From NCBI GenBank assembly GCA_963769665.1, contig CAVYMQ010000003.1, positions 1,550,001 to 1,614,000 on the forward strand: DNA of 64,000 nt, written 5' to 3'. The translations under genes were made by a program, and so were the position numbers. Position 1 is the first letter of the stretch. Every line of letters begins with the position of its first letter. This document shows, in pieces, positions 51,494 to 60,780 of this stretch. The DNA comes from JACCTU01 sp963769665. Lineage in GTDB: Bacteria > Actinomycetota > Thermoleophilia > Gaiellales > Gaiellaceae. Below the pieces are notes generated by a model. That model did no database searches, was not told the origin of the DNA, and saw only the letters and a program-made list of their open reading frames with translations.

Positions 51494-52585
51494 ATGCCGG
51501 TCCGTTCACTCGCAGTCGTCGGCACCGGTCTGATCGGCGCCTCGGTCGCTCTCGCCGCTCGGCGTGCGGGAGTCGAGGACGTGCGCGGCTACGACCCCGA
51601 CGAGGCAGCGCTCGCGGGCGCTGTCGAGCGCGGTGCCGTCGAGGCCGCCGGCTCGCTCGCGCAGGCGGTCGCCGATGCGGAGCTGACCGTCGTCGCGGCT
51701 CCAGTGGCGCGGCTCGCCGCGTCAGTCGCGGAGGTGCTCGAGGCGTCGAGCGGCACCGTCACCGACGTCGGCTCGACGAAGGGCGCGGTCGTGCGCGCCG
51801 CTCGATCCGATGCGCGGTTCATCGGCGGCCATCCGGTCTGCGGCTCCGAGGCGCGCGGGCCCGAGAGCGCGCGCGCGGAGCTCTTCGACGGCGCGACCTG
51901 GTTCCTGACGCCAGTCGCGCAGACCGACCCGGAGCGCTATCGCGCGCTGCACGCGTTCGTGGCCGCGGTCGGCGCCGTCCCCGTCGCGGTCGATCCCGAC
52001 GCGCACGATCGGTTGGTGGCGCTGACGAGCCATCTTCCGCACGCGCTCGCCAACCTGCTCGTCAACCAGGCGGGGGCGACGCGGATCGACGGACACGAGC
52101 CGCTCGCCGCGGCCGGCGGTTCGCTGCGCGACATGACGCGCGTCGCCGGCGCGAACCCGCGCATCTGGATCGACATCTTCCTCGACAACGCCGACGCGGT
52201 TCGCGAGTCGCTCGTCGAGCACCGTCGGCGGATCGAGCAGCTCGAGGCCGCCCTCGGCTCCGGCGACGCAGGGTTCCTCGCGCGCTGGATCGCCGAGGCG
52301 TCGGGCAACCGGCGGCGCATGCTCGCGGAGGCGTACGAGGATCCCGGCGCGCTGCAGCGGCTTCGCGTGCACGTGCCGGACCGCCCTGGTGTGCTCGCCG
52401 GCATCACGCAAGCGCTCGGCGCGGAGCGGATCAACATCGAGGACTTCGAGCTCCACCACATGTCACCGGAGCGCGGCGGCGTGCTCACCGTGCTCGTCAC
52501 GGGTGAGGAGCCCGCGCGCCGCGCTGCCGAGCTGCTCGAGGCGCAGGGCTACGGTGTCGTCGTCTCGCCGGTGGTCGACGAGTGA
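51494..52585 (+). CDS. tyrA: Prephenate dehydrogenase with ACT domain
   Basis: 363 residues; ATG one base after the aroF stop. Rossmann start AVVGTGLIGASVALAARRAG, then VTDVGSTKGAVV, FIGGHPVCGSEARGPE (catalytic His region) and ALTSHLPHALANLL. The last ~75 residues form an ACT domain (RVHVPDRPGVLAGITQALG) for amino-acid feedback. Oxidative decarboxylation of prephenate to 4-hydroxyphenylpyruvate. Confidence 0.95.
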   Translation: MPVRSLAVVGTGLIGASVALAARRAGVEDVRGYDPDEAALAGAVERGAVEAAGSLAQAVADAELTVVAAPVARLAASVAEVLEASSGTVTDVGSTKGAVVRAARSDARFIGGHPVCGSEARGPESARAELFDGATWFLTPVAQTDPERYRALHAFVAAVGAVPVAVDPDAHDRLVALTSHLPHALANLLVNQAGATRIDGHEPLAAAGGSLRDMTRVAGANPRIWIDIFLDNADAVRESLVEHRRRIEQLEAALGSGDAGFLARWIAEASGNRRRMLAEAYEDPGALQRLRVHVPDRPGVLAGITQALGAERINIEDFELHHMSPERGGVLTVLVTGEEPARRAAELLEAQGYGVVVSPVVDE

Positions 52586-53868
52586 AGATCGAGCCCGCCC
52601 GAGCGCTCGTCGGGCACGCAGTTGTGCCGGGCGACAAGTCGATCTCTCATCGAGCAGTGTTGCTTGCTGCGGTCGGCGAGGGGGAGACCGAGATCACCGG
52701 CTTCGGCCGTTCGGGCGACACCGAGTCGACGCTGCAGGCCGTGCGCGCGCTCGGCGCCGAGGTCGAGGAGCCCGACATCGACGTCGTGCGCGTGCGCGGC
52801 CGCGGGCTTCGCGGATTGACCTCGGTGGACGGGCCGATCGACGCCGGCAACGCGGGGACACTGATGCGGCTGCTCGCCGGACTGCTGGCCGGGCAGGACG
52901 GGCGCTTCGAGCTGGTCGGCGACGAGTCGCTCTCGACTCGGCCTATGGAACGCGTCGCGGCACCGCTTCGCGAGCTCGGCGCGCACGTGGAGACGACCGA
53001 CGGCCACGCGCCGCTCGTCGTCGAGGGCGGGAAGCTGCGCGGGATCACGTACGAGCTGCCGGTCGCGAGCGCACAGGTGAAGTCGGCGGTGCTGCTCGCG
53101 GGGCTGTACGCGAAGGGCCGAACGACCGTCGTCGAGCCCGCGGCCACGCGCGACCACACGGAGCTGCTCCTGCAGCACGCTGGAGTCGAGGTCGAGCGGA
53201 AGGGGTTCTCGGTCAGCGTGATGGGCGTCGAACGGCTCGAGCTCGACCGCGTCGAGGTCCCCGGCGACTTCTCGTCCGCCGCGCCGCTGATCGTCGCGGC
53301 GACGCTGTTGCCCGGCTCCGAGCTCTACCTCCACGGGGTCGGGATCAACCCGACGCGCACAGGGCTGCTCGACGTGCTCGAGCGGATGCGGGCGCGCGTC
53401 ACGCTGTTCAACAAGCGCAAACTCGGCGCCGAGACCGTCGCCGACATCGAGGTGCGCTCCTCCCCGTCGCTCGTCGCGACCCGCGTCGTACCGGCCGAGG
53501 TGCCGCGCATGGTCGACGAGCTCCCGCTCGTCGCGCTCCTCGCCGGCCTTGCGCGAGGTGAGACGGTCATCGCAGGAGTCCAAGAACTGCGCGTAAAGGA
53601 AACAGACCGTGTCGAGACCGTGAAAGATCTGCTCAAGCCACTTGGCATCCGTGTCTCCGCGGGCGAAGATGAATTGCGGGTGGTGGGTGTCCCCACCCGC
53701 CCAAAGGGGGGAGGCAGCGCTGATTCGCAGGGCGATCACCGGATCGCGATGCTCGGGGCGGTTGCCGGGCTCGTGTCGCGCGAAGGGTTGCGGCTCGAAG
53801 GCGCCGAAGCCGCGGCGGTAAGCTTCCCCGGTTTCTTCGAGCTCCTCGACTCCGTGAGCAAGCGATGA
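52582..53868 (+). CDS. aroA: 5-enolpyruvylshikimate-3-phosphate synthase
   Basis: 428 residues from GTG 52582, overlapping tyrA by 4 bases. VPGDKSISHRAVLLAA, DAGNAGTLMRLLAG, DESLSTRPMERV, VKSAVLLAGLYA and the C-terminal LRVKETDRVETVK plus QGDHRIAM are all present. Transfers enolpyruvyl from PEP to shikimate-3-phosphate. Overlaps cmk by 4 bases. Confidence 0.97.
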   Translation: MKIEPARALVGHAVVPGDKSISHRAVLLAAVGEGETEITGFGRSGDTESTLQAVRALGAEVEEPDIDVVRVRGRGLRGLTSVDGPIDAGNAGTLMRLLAGLLAGQDGRFELVGDESLSTRPMERVAAPLRELGAHVETTDGHAPLVVEGGKLRGITYELPVASAQVKSAVLLAGLYAKGRTTVVEPAATRDHTELLLQHAGVEVERKGFSVSVMGVERLELDRVEVPGDFSSAAPLIVAATLLPGSELYLHGVGINPTRTGLLDVLERMRARVTLFNKRKLGAETVADIEVRSSPSLVATRVVPAEVPRMVDELPLVALLAGLARGETVIAGVQELRVKETDRVETVKDLLKPLGIRVSAGEDELRVVGVPTRPKGGGSADSQGDHRIAMLGAVAGLVSREGLRLEGAEAAAVSFPGFFELLDSVSKR

Positions 53869-54497
53869 TCGTCGCCATCGACGGCCCCGCTGGGGCAGGC
53901 AAGAGCACGGTGGCGAGGCAGCTCGCCGCGCGGCTCGGCTTTCGCTACCTCGACACGGGCGCGATGTATCGCGCGTTGACCTGGCTCGCGCTCGAGGGCG
54001 CAGCCGACCTCGACGACGCGGACGGGCTCGGCGTGCTGGCCCGCGAGCATCCGATCAGCTTCGAGGACGAGCAGCACGTGCTGATCGACGGGCGCGACGT
54101 GTCGACCGAGATCCGCGAGCCGCGCATCGACAAGGTGGTCTCGTCGGTCGCGCGCCATCCGCAAGTGCGCGAGGTGATGCGCGAGCGGCAGCGCGAGCTC
54201 GGCGAGCACGGCAACGTCGTGATCGAGGGGCGCGACATCGGCACGGTTGTCGCGCCGCGCGCAGAAGTAAAGGTGTACTTGAACGCCAACGAGACCGAAC
54301 GTGCCCGCCGGCGCATCGCCGAGCGGCCGGGGCTCGCGGCCGATGCGCTCGCGACCGACCTGCGGCTGCGCGACGAGCGCGACTCGGCGCAGATGCGCCC
54401 GGCGGACGACGCCGAGCAGATCGACACGACCGACCTCACGATCGACGACGTGGTCGCGAGGATCGAGGCGCTCGTGCGCTCGAGGCAGCCCGCGTGA
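53865..54497 (+). CDS. cmk: Cytidylate kinase
   Basis: 210 residues; IAIDGPAGAGKSTVARQLA P-loop, RYLDTGAMYRALTWLAL, VVIEGRDIGTVVAPRAEVKVYL and the lid RRRIAERPG. Phosphorylates CMP/dCMP. The aroA-cmk link is common in bacteria. Overlaps plsC by 4 bases. Confidence 0.97.
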   Translation: MIVAIDGPAGAGKSTVARQLAARLGFRYLDTGAMYRALTWLALEGAADLDDADGLGVLAREHPISFEDEQHVLIDGRDVSTEIREPRIDKVVSSVARHPQVREVMRERQRELGEHGNVVIEGRDIGTVVAPRAEVKVYLNANETERARRRIAERPGLAADALATDLRLRDERDSAQMRPADDAEQIDTTDLTIDDVVARIEALVRSRQPA

Positions 54498-55141
54498 ACC
54501 GCATGGACGCCACGTGGAAGATCGGGCAGCTCACGCTCGGGTCGCTCGTGCGCGCGTTCGTTCCGCTGCGCGTCTACGGCAAGGAGCGCGTTCCGGTCGA
54601 GGGCGGGATCGTGATGGCGTTCAACCACTTCTCCTGGATCGACCCGCCGGTGTTCGGAAACGCCTCGCCGCGCACCATGCGCTTCCTCGCGAAGATCGAG
54701 GCGCACCGCATGCCGGGGCTCGGGCAGTTGATCCGCCTCTTCGGGACGATCTCGGTGCGCCGTGGCGAGTCCGACCGCGAAGCGGTGCGGCTGATGCGCC
54801 AGGTCGTCCGCGACGGGTACGCCCTCGGGCTCTTCGCCGAGGGCACGCGCCAGCGCGACGGGGTCCCGGGCAAGGTTCAGCCCGGCGCCGCGATGGTCGC
54901 GCTTCAGGAGGACGTCCCCGTCGTGCCGGCCGCGATTCACGGGACGCACGAGTGGCGGCCCGGCAACTGGAAGCCCGTCTCGGTCGTCTGGGGCGCGCCC
55001 ATGCGCTTCGACGGGCTGCCGAAGAACGGCAAGGGCTATCGCGACGCGTCGATCGAGGTCGAGCGCGAGATCCACCGGCTCTGGCGCTGGCTCGTCGAGG
55101 TGCACGAGGCCGGGCGTCCCACGCGGGTCGAGCTTCCGTGA
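54494..55141 (+). CDS. plsC: 1-acyl-sn-glycerol-3-phosphate acyltransferase
   Basis: 215 residues, GTG start. PlsC motifs: AFNHFSWIDPPVF (the H-x4-D motif as NHFSWID), FGTISVRRGESDREA, LFAEGTRQRDG (motif III) and VVPAAIHGTHEW (motif IV). Makes phosphatidic acid; the product chain links to gpsA two genes later, which makes glycerol-3-phosphate. Confidence 0.94.
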   Translation: MNRMDATWKIGQLTLGSLVRAFVPLRVYGKERVPVEGGIVMAFNHFSWIDPPVFGNASPRTMRFLAKIEAHRMPGLGQLIRLFGTISVRRGESDREAVRLMRQVVRDGYALGLFAEGTRQRDGVPGKVQPGAAMVALQEDVPVVPAAIHGTHEWRPGNWKPVSVVWGAPMRFDGLPKNGKGYRDASIEVEREIHRLWRWLVEVHEAGRPTRVELP

Positions 55142-56457
55142 GCACGCGGGCCGACGAGCTGATCGGCACCGTCGCGATCGTGGGCTTCCCGAACGTCGGC
55201 AAGTCGACGCTCGTCAACCGGTTGACTGAGACGCGCGCGGCGGTCGTGCACGAGACCCCGGGCGTGACCCGCGACCGCAAGGAGCTCGAGGTGGAGTGGA
55301 ACGGCCGCCGCTTCCTCGTGATCGACACGGGCGGGATCGACATCGCCGACGACGCCGAGATCACGCGCTCGATCGCAGACCAGGCGCGCGAGGCGGTCGA
55401 GGAGGCCGACCTCGTGCTCTTCGTCGTCGACGCGCGCATCGGAACGACGCCGGGGGACGAGGAGGTTGCCGAGATCCTGCGTCTCTCGCACAAGCCCGTG
55501 CTCGTCCTGGCCAACAAGATCGACGACCCGGCACAGGAGGCGAACGCGCTCGAGTTCCACCGGCTCGGCCTCGGCGACCCGATCCCGCTCTCGGCGATGC
55601 ACGGGCACGGCACCGGTGACCTGCTCGACGATCTCGTGGAGCGCCTCGAGGAGGTGGGCGGCACGCGACCCGAGCTGCCCGAGGACGCGATCCGCGTCGC
55701 GATTCTCGGCCGCCCGAACGTCGGCAAGTCGTCACTCCTGAACGCGCTGCTCGGACGCGAGCGCGTGATCGTGTCCGAGGTGCCCGGCACGACGCGCGAC
55801 TCGATCGACACCGTGCTCGAGCGCGACGGCCGCACGTTCGTGCTCGTCGACACCGCGGGCCTCAGACGCAAGCGCCGACACAGGCAAGGGATCGAGTATT
55901 ACTCGGAGCTGCGCGCGATCGAGGCCGCGGAGCGTGCGGATGTCGCGCTCGTCCTAATCGACTCGAGCGAGGGGATCGTCGAGCAAGACGTTTCGGTCGC
56001 AGACGTCGCGCGAAAGGCGAACAACTCGACCCTCGTCGTCCTCTCGAAGTGGGACGAGTCGACCATCGACGTCGAGGACACGCGCAAGCAGATGATCCGG
56101 CGCCTGCGACAGCGTCCACCGATCATCGCCGTCTCCGCCAAGACCGGTCGCGGGATCAATCGCCTGCTCGACGAGGTCGAGAAGCTCTTCGAGAAGCACA
56201 CCTCGCGTGTCCCGACCCCCGAGCTGAACCGGTTCCTCGGGGAGCTCCGCGAGGCGCGTCAGCCCCCGTCGAAGAACGGCCGCAGCCTCAATCTTCTCTA
56301 CGGCACGCAGGTCGAGACGCGTCCGCCTCGGTTCAAGCTCTTCGTCAACGACCCCGCGCTCGTCACGCGCGACTACGGCTACTGGGTCGAGAACAACCTT
56401 CGAGAGCGGTTCAACCTCACGGGTGTCCCGGTCGTGATCGACTTCACGCCGAAGTGA
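55138..56457 (+). CDS. der: GTPase Der (EngA)
   Basis: 439 residues from GTG 55138. Two GTPase domains: GFPNVGKSTLVNRL ... DTGGID ... NKID and GRPNVGKSSLLNAL ... DTAGL ... SKWD, followed by the KH-like domain (QPPSKNGRSLNLLYGTQVET). Needed for 50S subunit assembly. Overlaps by 4 bases on both sides. Confidence 0.97.
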   Translation: MSTRADELIGTVAIVGFPNVGKSTLVNRLTETRAAVVHETPGVTRDRKELEVEWNGRRFLVIDTGGIDIADDAEITRSIADQAREAVEEADLVLFVVDARIGTTPGDEEVAEILRLSHKPVLVLANKIDDPAQEANALEFHRLGLGDPIPLSAMHGHGTGDLLDDLVERLEEVGGTRPELPEDAIRVAILGRPNVGKSSLLNALLGRERVIVSEVPGTTRDSIDTVLERDGRTFVLVDTAGLRRKRRHRQGIEYYSELRAIEAAERADVALVLIDSSEGIVEQDVSVADVARKANNSTLVVLSKWDESTIDVEDTRKQMIRRLRQRPPIIAVSAKTGRGINRLLDEVEKLFEKHTSRVPTPELNRFLGELREARQPPSKNGRSLNLLYGTQVETRPPRFKLFVNDPALVTRDYGYWVENNLRERFNLTGVPVVIDFTPK

Positions 56458-57410
56458 ACACCGTCGTCGTCGGAGCGGGCTCGTGGGGGACGGCGTTCGC
56501 GCGTCTGCTGGCCGACCGCGGGCACGAGGTGACCCTCGCCGCGCGCGACCCCGAACAGGTCAACGCGATCGACCAGACCGGACGGAACCCGCGCTACCTG
56601 ACGAACGTCGACCTGAAGGGGATCCGCGCTGCGACGATCGACGACGCGCCGTTCGACGATGCCGAGCTCGTCGTGGCGGCAGTCCCGAGTCGCGTCTACG
56701 GCACGGTCGTGCCGAACCTGCCCGGCAACGCACCGGTGCTGAGCCTCACGAAGGGGCTTGACCCCTCGACCGGCGAGCGTCTGTCCACACTCGTCCGTGA
56801 CCGGCCGGTCGCCGTGCTCTCCGGCCCCAACATGGCGGAGGAGATCGCGGCGGGGTTGCCCACCGCCGCGGTGATCGCCTCCGAGGACATCCAGCTCGCC
56901 GAGCGTCTTCAGTCCGAGATCAACTCGCTCGCGTTCCGCGTCTACTCCAACCCCGATCTCGTCGGCGTCGAGCTGTGCGCCGCGGCGAAGAACGTGATCG
57001 GCCTCGCGGCAGGCGGCGTCGACGGGCTCGGCCTCGGCGACAACGCGAAAGCCGCGCTGATGACGCGAGGGCTGGCGGAGATGGGGAGGCTGGGGGAGGC
57101 TGCAGGCGGAGACCCGGACACGTTTGCGGGCCTCGCCGGCATGGGCGACCTGATCGTCACGTGCTGGCACCCGAGCGGTCGCAACCGCAGGGCCGGGGAG
57201 CTGATCGCGCGCGGGAAGTCGCCCGACGAGGCGGCCGCGGAGATCGGCCAGACGGTCGAGGGCCTCACGACCGCACCCGTTCTGAGGGATCTTTCTCATC
57301 GCCTCGACGTCGAGCTGCCGATCACCGAAGGCGTATGTACCGTTCTCAGCGGCATGCCTCTCTCCGATCTGCTCGCGAGCCTGATGGGTCGGCGGCCCAC
57401 CGAAGAGTGA
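56454..57410 (+). CDS. gpsA: Glycerol-3-phosphate dehydrogenase [NAD(P)+]
   Basis: 318 residues from GTG 56454. NTVVVGAGSWGTAFARLLAD Rossmann motif, PVLSLTKGLD, VAVLSGPNMAEEIAAGLPTA, ELCAAAKNVIGLAAGG (catalytic Lys) and DNAKAALMTRGLAEM. Reduces DHAP to sn-glycerol-3-phosphate for phospholipids. Overlaps der and the lipoprotein gene by 4 bases each. Confidence 0.97.
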   Translation: MNTVVVGAGSWGTAFARLLADRGHEVTLAARDPEQVNAIDQTGRNPRYLTNVDLKGIRAATIDDAPFDDAELVVAAVPSRVYGTVVPNLPGNAPVLSLTKGLDPSTGERLSTLVRDRPVAVLSGPNMAEEIAAGLPTAAVIASEDIQLAERLQSEINSLAFRVYSNPDLVGVELCAAAKNVIGLAAGGVDGLGLGDNAKAALMTRGLAEMGRLGEAAGGDPDTFAGLAGMGDLIVTCWHPSGRNRRAGELIARGKSPDEAAAEIGQTVEGLTTAPVLRDLSHRLDVELPITEGVCTVLSGMPLSDLLASLMGRRPTEE

Positions 57411-58690
57411 AGGTCTTGCTCGCGGCGGCAGTTGGCGCGATCGCGCTTGCCGGGTGCGGCGGCAACGACACCGGCGGCGCGTCCGCGATCGACATCGCTC
57501 CCGCGGACGCGATCGGCTACGTGGAGCTCGACACGAGTCTCGACTCCGACCAATGGGAAAGAGTGCAGGCCCTGCTCGATCGCTTCCCGAGCAAGCCGCA
57601 ACTCGTCGTCGAGCTCGACAAGCAGCTCGCCGAGGAGCAGCTCCAGTGGGAGCGTGACGTCGAACCCGCGCTTGGCGACAGCGCCGCCGTGATCTGGGTC
57701 GGCAAGACGGCCGAGGACGTCGTGTGGGCGACGCAGCCCGATGACGACGCGAAGTTCCGCGCGCTCGTCGAGAAGCTCGCCGACGAGGCCGACACGGACT
57801 ATGCGATCGGCGAGCTCGACGGCTGGGCTCTCGTCGCGGAGTCCGAAGCCGTGATCGACGTCCTCAAGTCGGGCGACGGCGAGCTCGCGGACAACGACGG
57901 CTATCAGGCCGCGCTCGAAGAGCTTCCGGATGAGCGGCTCGCTTTCGGGTGGGTGCGCAAAGAGGCGCTGCCGACCGAAGTCCCCGACATCGGCTTCGAG
58001 TGGCTCGCCGGCGCGATCGAGGCACGCGACGACGGCCCCGCCGCGACGTTCGTCGAGCGATCGACCGGCGAAGCCGGCACGAACTACACCTCGCGCCGCA
58101 TCGACGAGGCGCCGGCCGACGCACTCGTGTTCTTCTCGTTCGACACGAAGAGCCTCCGCGGGCAGACCTCGGCGCTGGCACCGCTCGCAAGCCTGCTCGG
58201 CGTGCGCATCGACCAGCTCGTCGCGGACATCGAGGGCGAGGGAGCGTTCTGGGTCCTGCCGGCCCCGGGATTCCCCGAGGTGACCCTGGTGCTCACCACG
58301 TCATCGCCGGCGCGGACGCAGCAGCAACTACGGGAGCTGCTCGAGGGCGCGCCGCTCCCCATCCGGGTTGCCGTCGTCGGGGACCAGGTCGTCGCGACGA
58401 CCGCTTGGAACCCGGCCGACGCGCTGAAGCGGGCGGAGGTGGGCGGATCGCTCGCCGACGACGTGGACTTCAAGGAGGCGAAGGACGCGGCGGGCATGCC
58501 GGACGAGACCGGCGGCTTCCTCTACGTCGACGTCGCGGACGCGCTCCCGCTGCTCTCGCTGGCCGGCTACGCGGGCGTCGACGTGCCGAGGGAGCTGCTC
58601 GAGAACCTGCGCCCGATCCGCTCGGTGATCGCGTGGAGCGAGGCGGACGGCACCACCTCGGCTCAGACGCTTTTCGTCCACATCCAGTAG
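57407..58690 (+). CDS. DUF3352-type lipoprotein
   Basis: 427 residues from GTG 57407. Short signal with lipobox: KVLLAAAVGAIALAGCGG (Cys17), then an acidic alpha/beta domain rich in ADAIGYVELD, WALVAESEAVIDVL and LVFFSFDTKSL segments, as in DUF3352 proteins. Surface lipoprotein of unknown function, modified by the Lgt at 41845. It is the last member of the overlapping block; metK follows with its own -10. Confidence 0.85.
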   Translation: MKVLLAAAVGAIALAGCGGNDTGGASAIDIAPADAIGYVELDTSLDSDQWERVQALLDRFPSKPQLVVELDKQLAEEQLQWERDVEPALGDSAAVIWVGKTAEDVVWATQPDDDAKFRALVEKLADEADTDYAIGELDGWALVAESEAVIDVLKSGDGELADNDGYQAALEELPDERLAFGWVRKEALPTEVPDIGFEWLAGAIEARDDGPAATFVERSTGEAGTNYTSRRIDEAPADALVFFSFDTKSLRGQTSALAPLASLLGVRIDQLVADIEGEGAFWVLPAPGFPEVTLVLTTSSPARTQQQLRELLEGAPLPIRVAVVGDQVVATTAWNPADALKRAEVGGSLADDVDFKEAKDAAGMPDETGGFLYVDVADALPLLSLAGYAGVDVPRELLENLRPIRSVIAWSEADGTTSAQTLFVHIQ

Positions 58691-58691
58691 G

Positions 58692-58697
58692 TAGTCT
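58692..58697 (+). promoter_or_regulatory. metK -10 box
   Basis: TAGTCT, 8 bases before the metK ATG and one base after the stop of the upstream gene; no Shine-Dalgarno. Probable leaderless start. Confidence 0.5.
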
Positions 58698-58705
58698 GCC
58701 GCCGA

Positions 58706-59998
58706 ATGGCGGGCCGCGATTTCCTCTTCTCGTCCGAGTCGGTCACCGAAGGACACCCGGACAAGATCGCCGACCAGGTCTCGGACAGCGTCCTCGACGC
58801 CGTCCTCCGCGACGACCCGGACGGGCGCGTCGCCTGCGAGACGCTGATCACGACCGGGCTCGTCGTCGTCGCCGGCGAGATCACCACCGAGATCTACGTC
58901 GACATCCCGAAGCTCGTGCGCGAGCGGATCGCGCAGATCGGCTACACCCACTCCGAGTGGGGCTTCGACGCGAACACGTGCGGCGTCGTCGTCGCGATCG
59001 ACGAGCAGTCGCCCGACATCGCGCAGGGCGTCGACAGCGCATACGAGATCCAGCACGACCCCGGCGACGACGATCCGCTCGACAAGGTCGGCGCCGGCGA
59101 CCAGGGGATGATGTTCGGCTACGCGTCGAGCGAGACGCCCGAGCTGATGCCGCTGCCGATCATGCTCGCGCACAAGATCTGCAAGCGGCTCGCCGAGGTG
59201 CGCAAGGCGGGGATCCTCCCGTACCTACGGCCGGACGGGAAGGCGCAGGTGACCGTGCGTTACGAGACCGACGAGCACGACGTGCAGCGGCCCGTCGCTA
59301 TCGAGCGGCTCCTCGTCTCGACGCAGCACGCCGACGGGCTCGACGCCGACGCGATGATCAAGCCCGACATCATCGAGTACGTCCTGCGGCCGATCCTCCC
59401 GCGTGATCTGTTCGACGAGAAGCGCTTCCAGGAGCGCGACTTCGTCTACGTGAACCCGACCGGCAAGTTCGTGATCGGCGGACCGATGGGAGACACCGGC
59501 CTGACCGGACGCAAGATCATCGTCGACACGTACGGCGGCGCCGCACGGCACGGCGGCGGTGCGTTCTCCGGCAAGGATCCGACGAAGGTCGACCGCTCGG
59601 CGGCGTACGCGGCGAGGTACGTCGCGAAGAACATCGTTGCGGCCGGGCTCGCCGAGCGCTGCGAGATCAACGTCGCGTACGCGATCGGTGTCGCGCATCC
59701 CGTCTCGGTGACGGTGCGCACGTTCGGGACCGAGCACATCCCGGTGCCGAAGATCGAGCAGCTCGTCAAGGAGTACTTCGACCTGCGGCCGGCCGCGATT
59801 CTCCGCGATCTCGACCTGCGGCGGCCGATCTACACCAAGACCGCGGCCTACGGGCACTTCGGGCGCGACGACCACGACTTCTCGTGGGAGCGCATCGACA
59901 AGGCCGCCGAGCTCCGCGAGGCCGCCGGCCTCAACGGCGAACCGCCCTTTCCGGTGAATGCGGGCGAACCCGTCGGCGCCGGCGAGCGCGACGCCTGA
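58706..59998 (+). CDS. metK: S-adenosylmethionine synthetase
   Basis: 430 residues, slightly longer than the usual ~385-400. [52 protein letters not shown] and [19 protein letters not shown] cover the substrate and Mg/K sites; the extra length lies mainly in the middle and in a C-terminal Glu/Gly-rich tail. Makes SAM from Met and ATP. Confidence 0.97.
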   Translation: MAGRDFLFSSESVTEGHPDKIADQVSDSVLDAVLRDDPDGRVACETLITTGLVVVAGEITTEIYVDIPKLVRERIAQIGYTHSEWGFDANTCGVVVAIDEQSPDIAQGVDSAYEIQHDPGDDDPLDKVGAGDQGMMFGYASSETPELMPLPIMLAHKICKRLAEVRKAGILPYLRPDGKAQVTVRYETDEHDVQRPVAIERLLVSTQHADGLDADAMIKPDIIEYVLRPILPRDLFDEKRFQERDFVYVNPTGKFVIGGPMGDTGLTGRKIIVDTYGGAARHGGGAFSGKDPTKVDRSAAYAARYVAKNIVAAGLAERCEINVAYAIGVAHPVSVTVRTFGTEHIPVPKIEQLVKEYFDLRPAAILRDLDLRRPIYTKTAAYGHFGRDDHDFSWERIDKAAELREAAGLNGEPPFPVNAGEPVGAGERDA

Positions 59999-60678
59999 CC
60001 GAACCGCCGCCACCGAACCCGACCCGGCCTCGCACCGATCTGCCTCGCCTGCTCTCGGGCGCGGCGCTGCTCGTGCTCGCGCTCTGGGTCGCCTTCGGCG
60101 GCCTCGGCGGGTGCTTCCCGTCGTTCGACAACCCGTTCCGCACCGAGACGGTCGACCGCAGCAGCCCGGTCGTGCTGAAGTCGATCGAGAACCTGCGCCG
60201 CTTCCAGGCCGCGACCGGTCACTACGAGGTGATCGTCGACCTCGAGAAGGACACGCGCTTCGTGCCTTCGCCGATTCGCGGCGAGCGCGTCCTGTTCGTC
60301 GCCGTGGGCGACGTCGAGGCGGGCGTCGACTTCACCGGGCTCGAGGATGACGCCGTGCAGGTCTCGAACAACCGTCGCACGGTCCGCCTCGAGCTGCCGC
60401 ACGCGGAGCTCTTCAGTGCACGAGTGGACCCGACGCGCAGCTACGTCTACGACCGCGACCGCGGCCTGATCGACCGCGTGGCCTCGGTCTTCCAGGACAA
60501 CCCGACGAGCGAGCAGGAGCTCTACGTGCTCGCGCAGGACAAGCTTAGGGAGGCGGCGGAGGAGAGCCCGGACCTCCTCGCCCGAGCGGAGCGCAACACG
60601 CGCCTGATGCTGACCGGGCTGCTCGAGGCGCTCGGTTTCACGAGCGTCTCGATCGAGTTCGTCGACGTCACGCCCTGA
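59995..60678 (+). CDS. DUF4230-type membrane-anchored protein
   Basis: About 227 residues. One N-terminal hydrophobic helix ([21 protein letters not shown]), then an outer domain with [20 protein letters not shown] and [31 protein letters not shown] typical of DUF4230, and a closing [14 protein letters not shown]. No ATG, GTG or TTG lies before the helix in frame; CTG 59995, overlapping the metK stop as CTGA, is the best start. Its stop lies in the 13-base repeat. Confidence 0.82.
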   Translation: MTEPPPPNPTRPRTDLPRLLSGAALLVLALWVAFGGLGGCFPSFDNPFRTETVDRSSPVVLKSIENLRRFQAATGHYEVIVDLEKDTRFVPSPIRGERVLFVAVGDVEAGVDFTGLEDDAVQVSNNRRTVRLELPHAELFSARVDPTRSYVYDRDRGLIDRVASVFQDNPTSEQELYVLAQDKLREAAEESPDLLARAERNTRLMLTGLLEALGFTSVSIEFVDVTP

Positions 60679-60777
60679 CACCGGTGTCTGACACCGGAGC
60701 GGGCCAAAAGGACGCGTCTCCCCGCCGTGAGCAGGTGTTTTTGACGACCGGTGTCTGACACCGGTGTCTGACACCGG
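60676..60777. repeat. Palindromic 13-base tandem repeat
   Basis: Unit CCGGTGTCTGACA: one copy plus CCGG at 60681-60697 (extended to 60676, including the DUF4230 stop) and two copies plus CCGG at 60748-60777. Each forms CCGGTGTC-T-GACACCGG, a perfect 8-bp hairpin. Located between convergent genes, where it could act as a bidirectional terminator or be a dispersed REP-like element. 60698-60746 between the copies holds a TTTTT run but no gene. Confidence 0.75.
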
Positions 60778-60780
60778 GTT

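Noticed and set aside
60747..60777. Possible CRISPR array
   Set aside because: The period is 13 bases with no spacers and no cas genes nearby.
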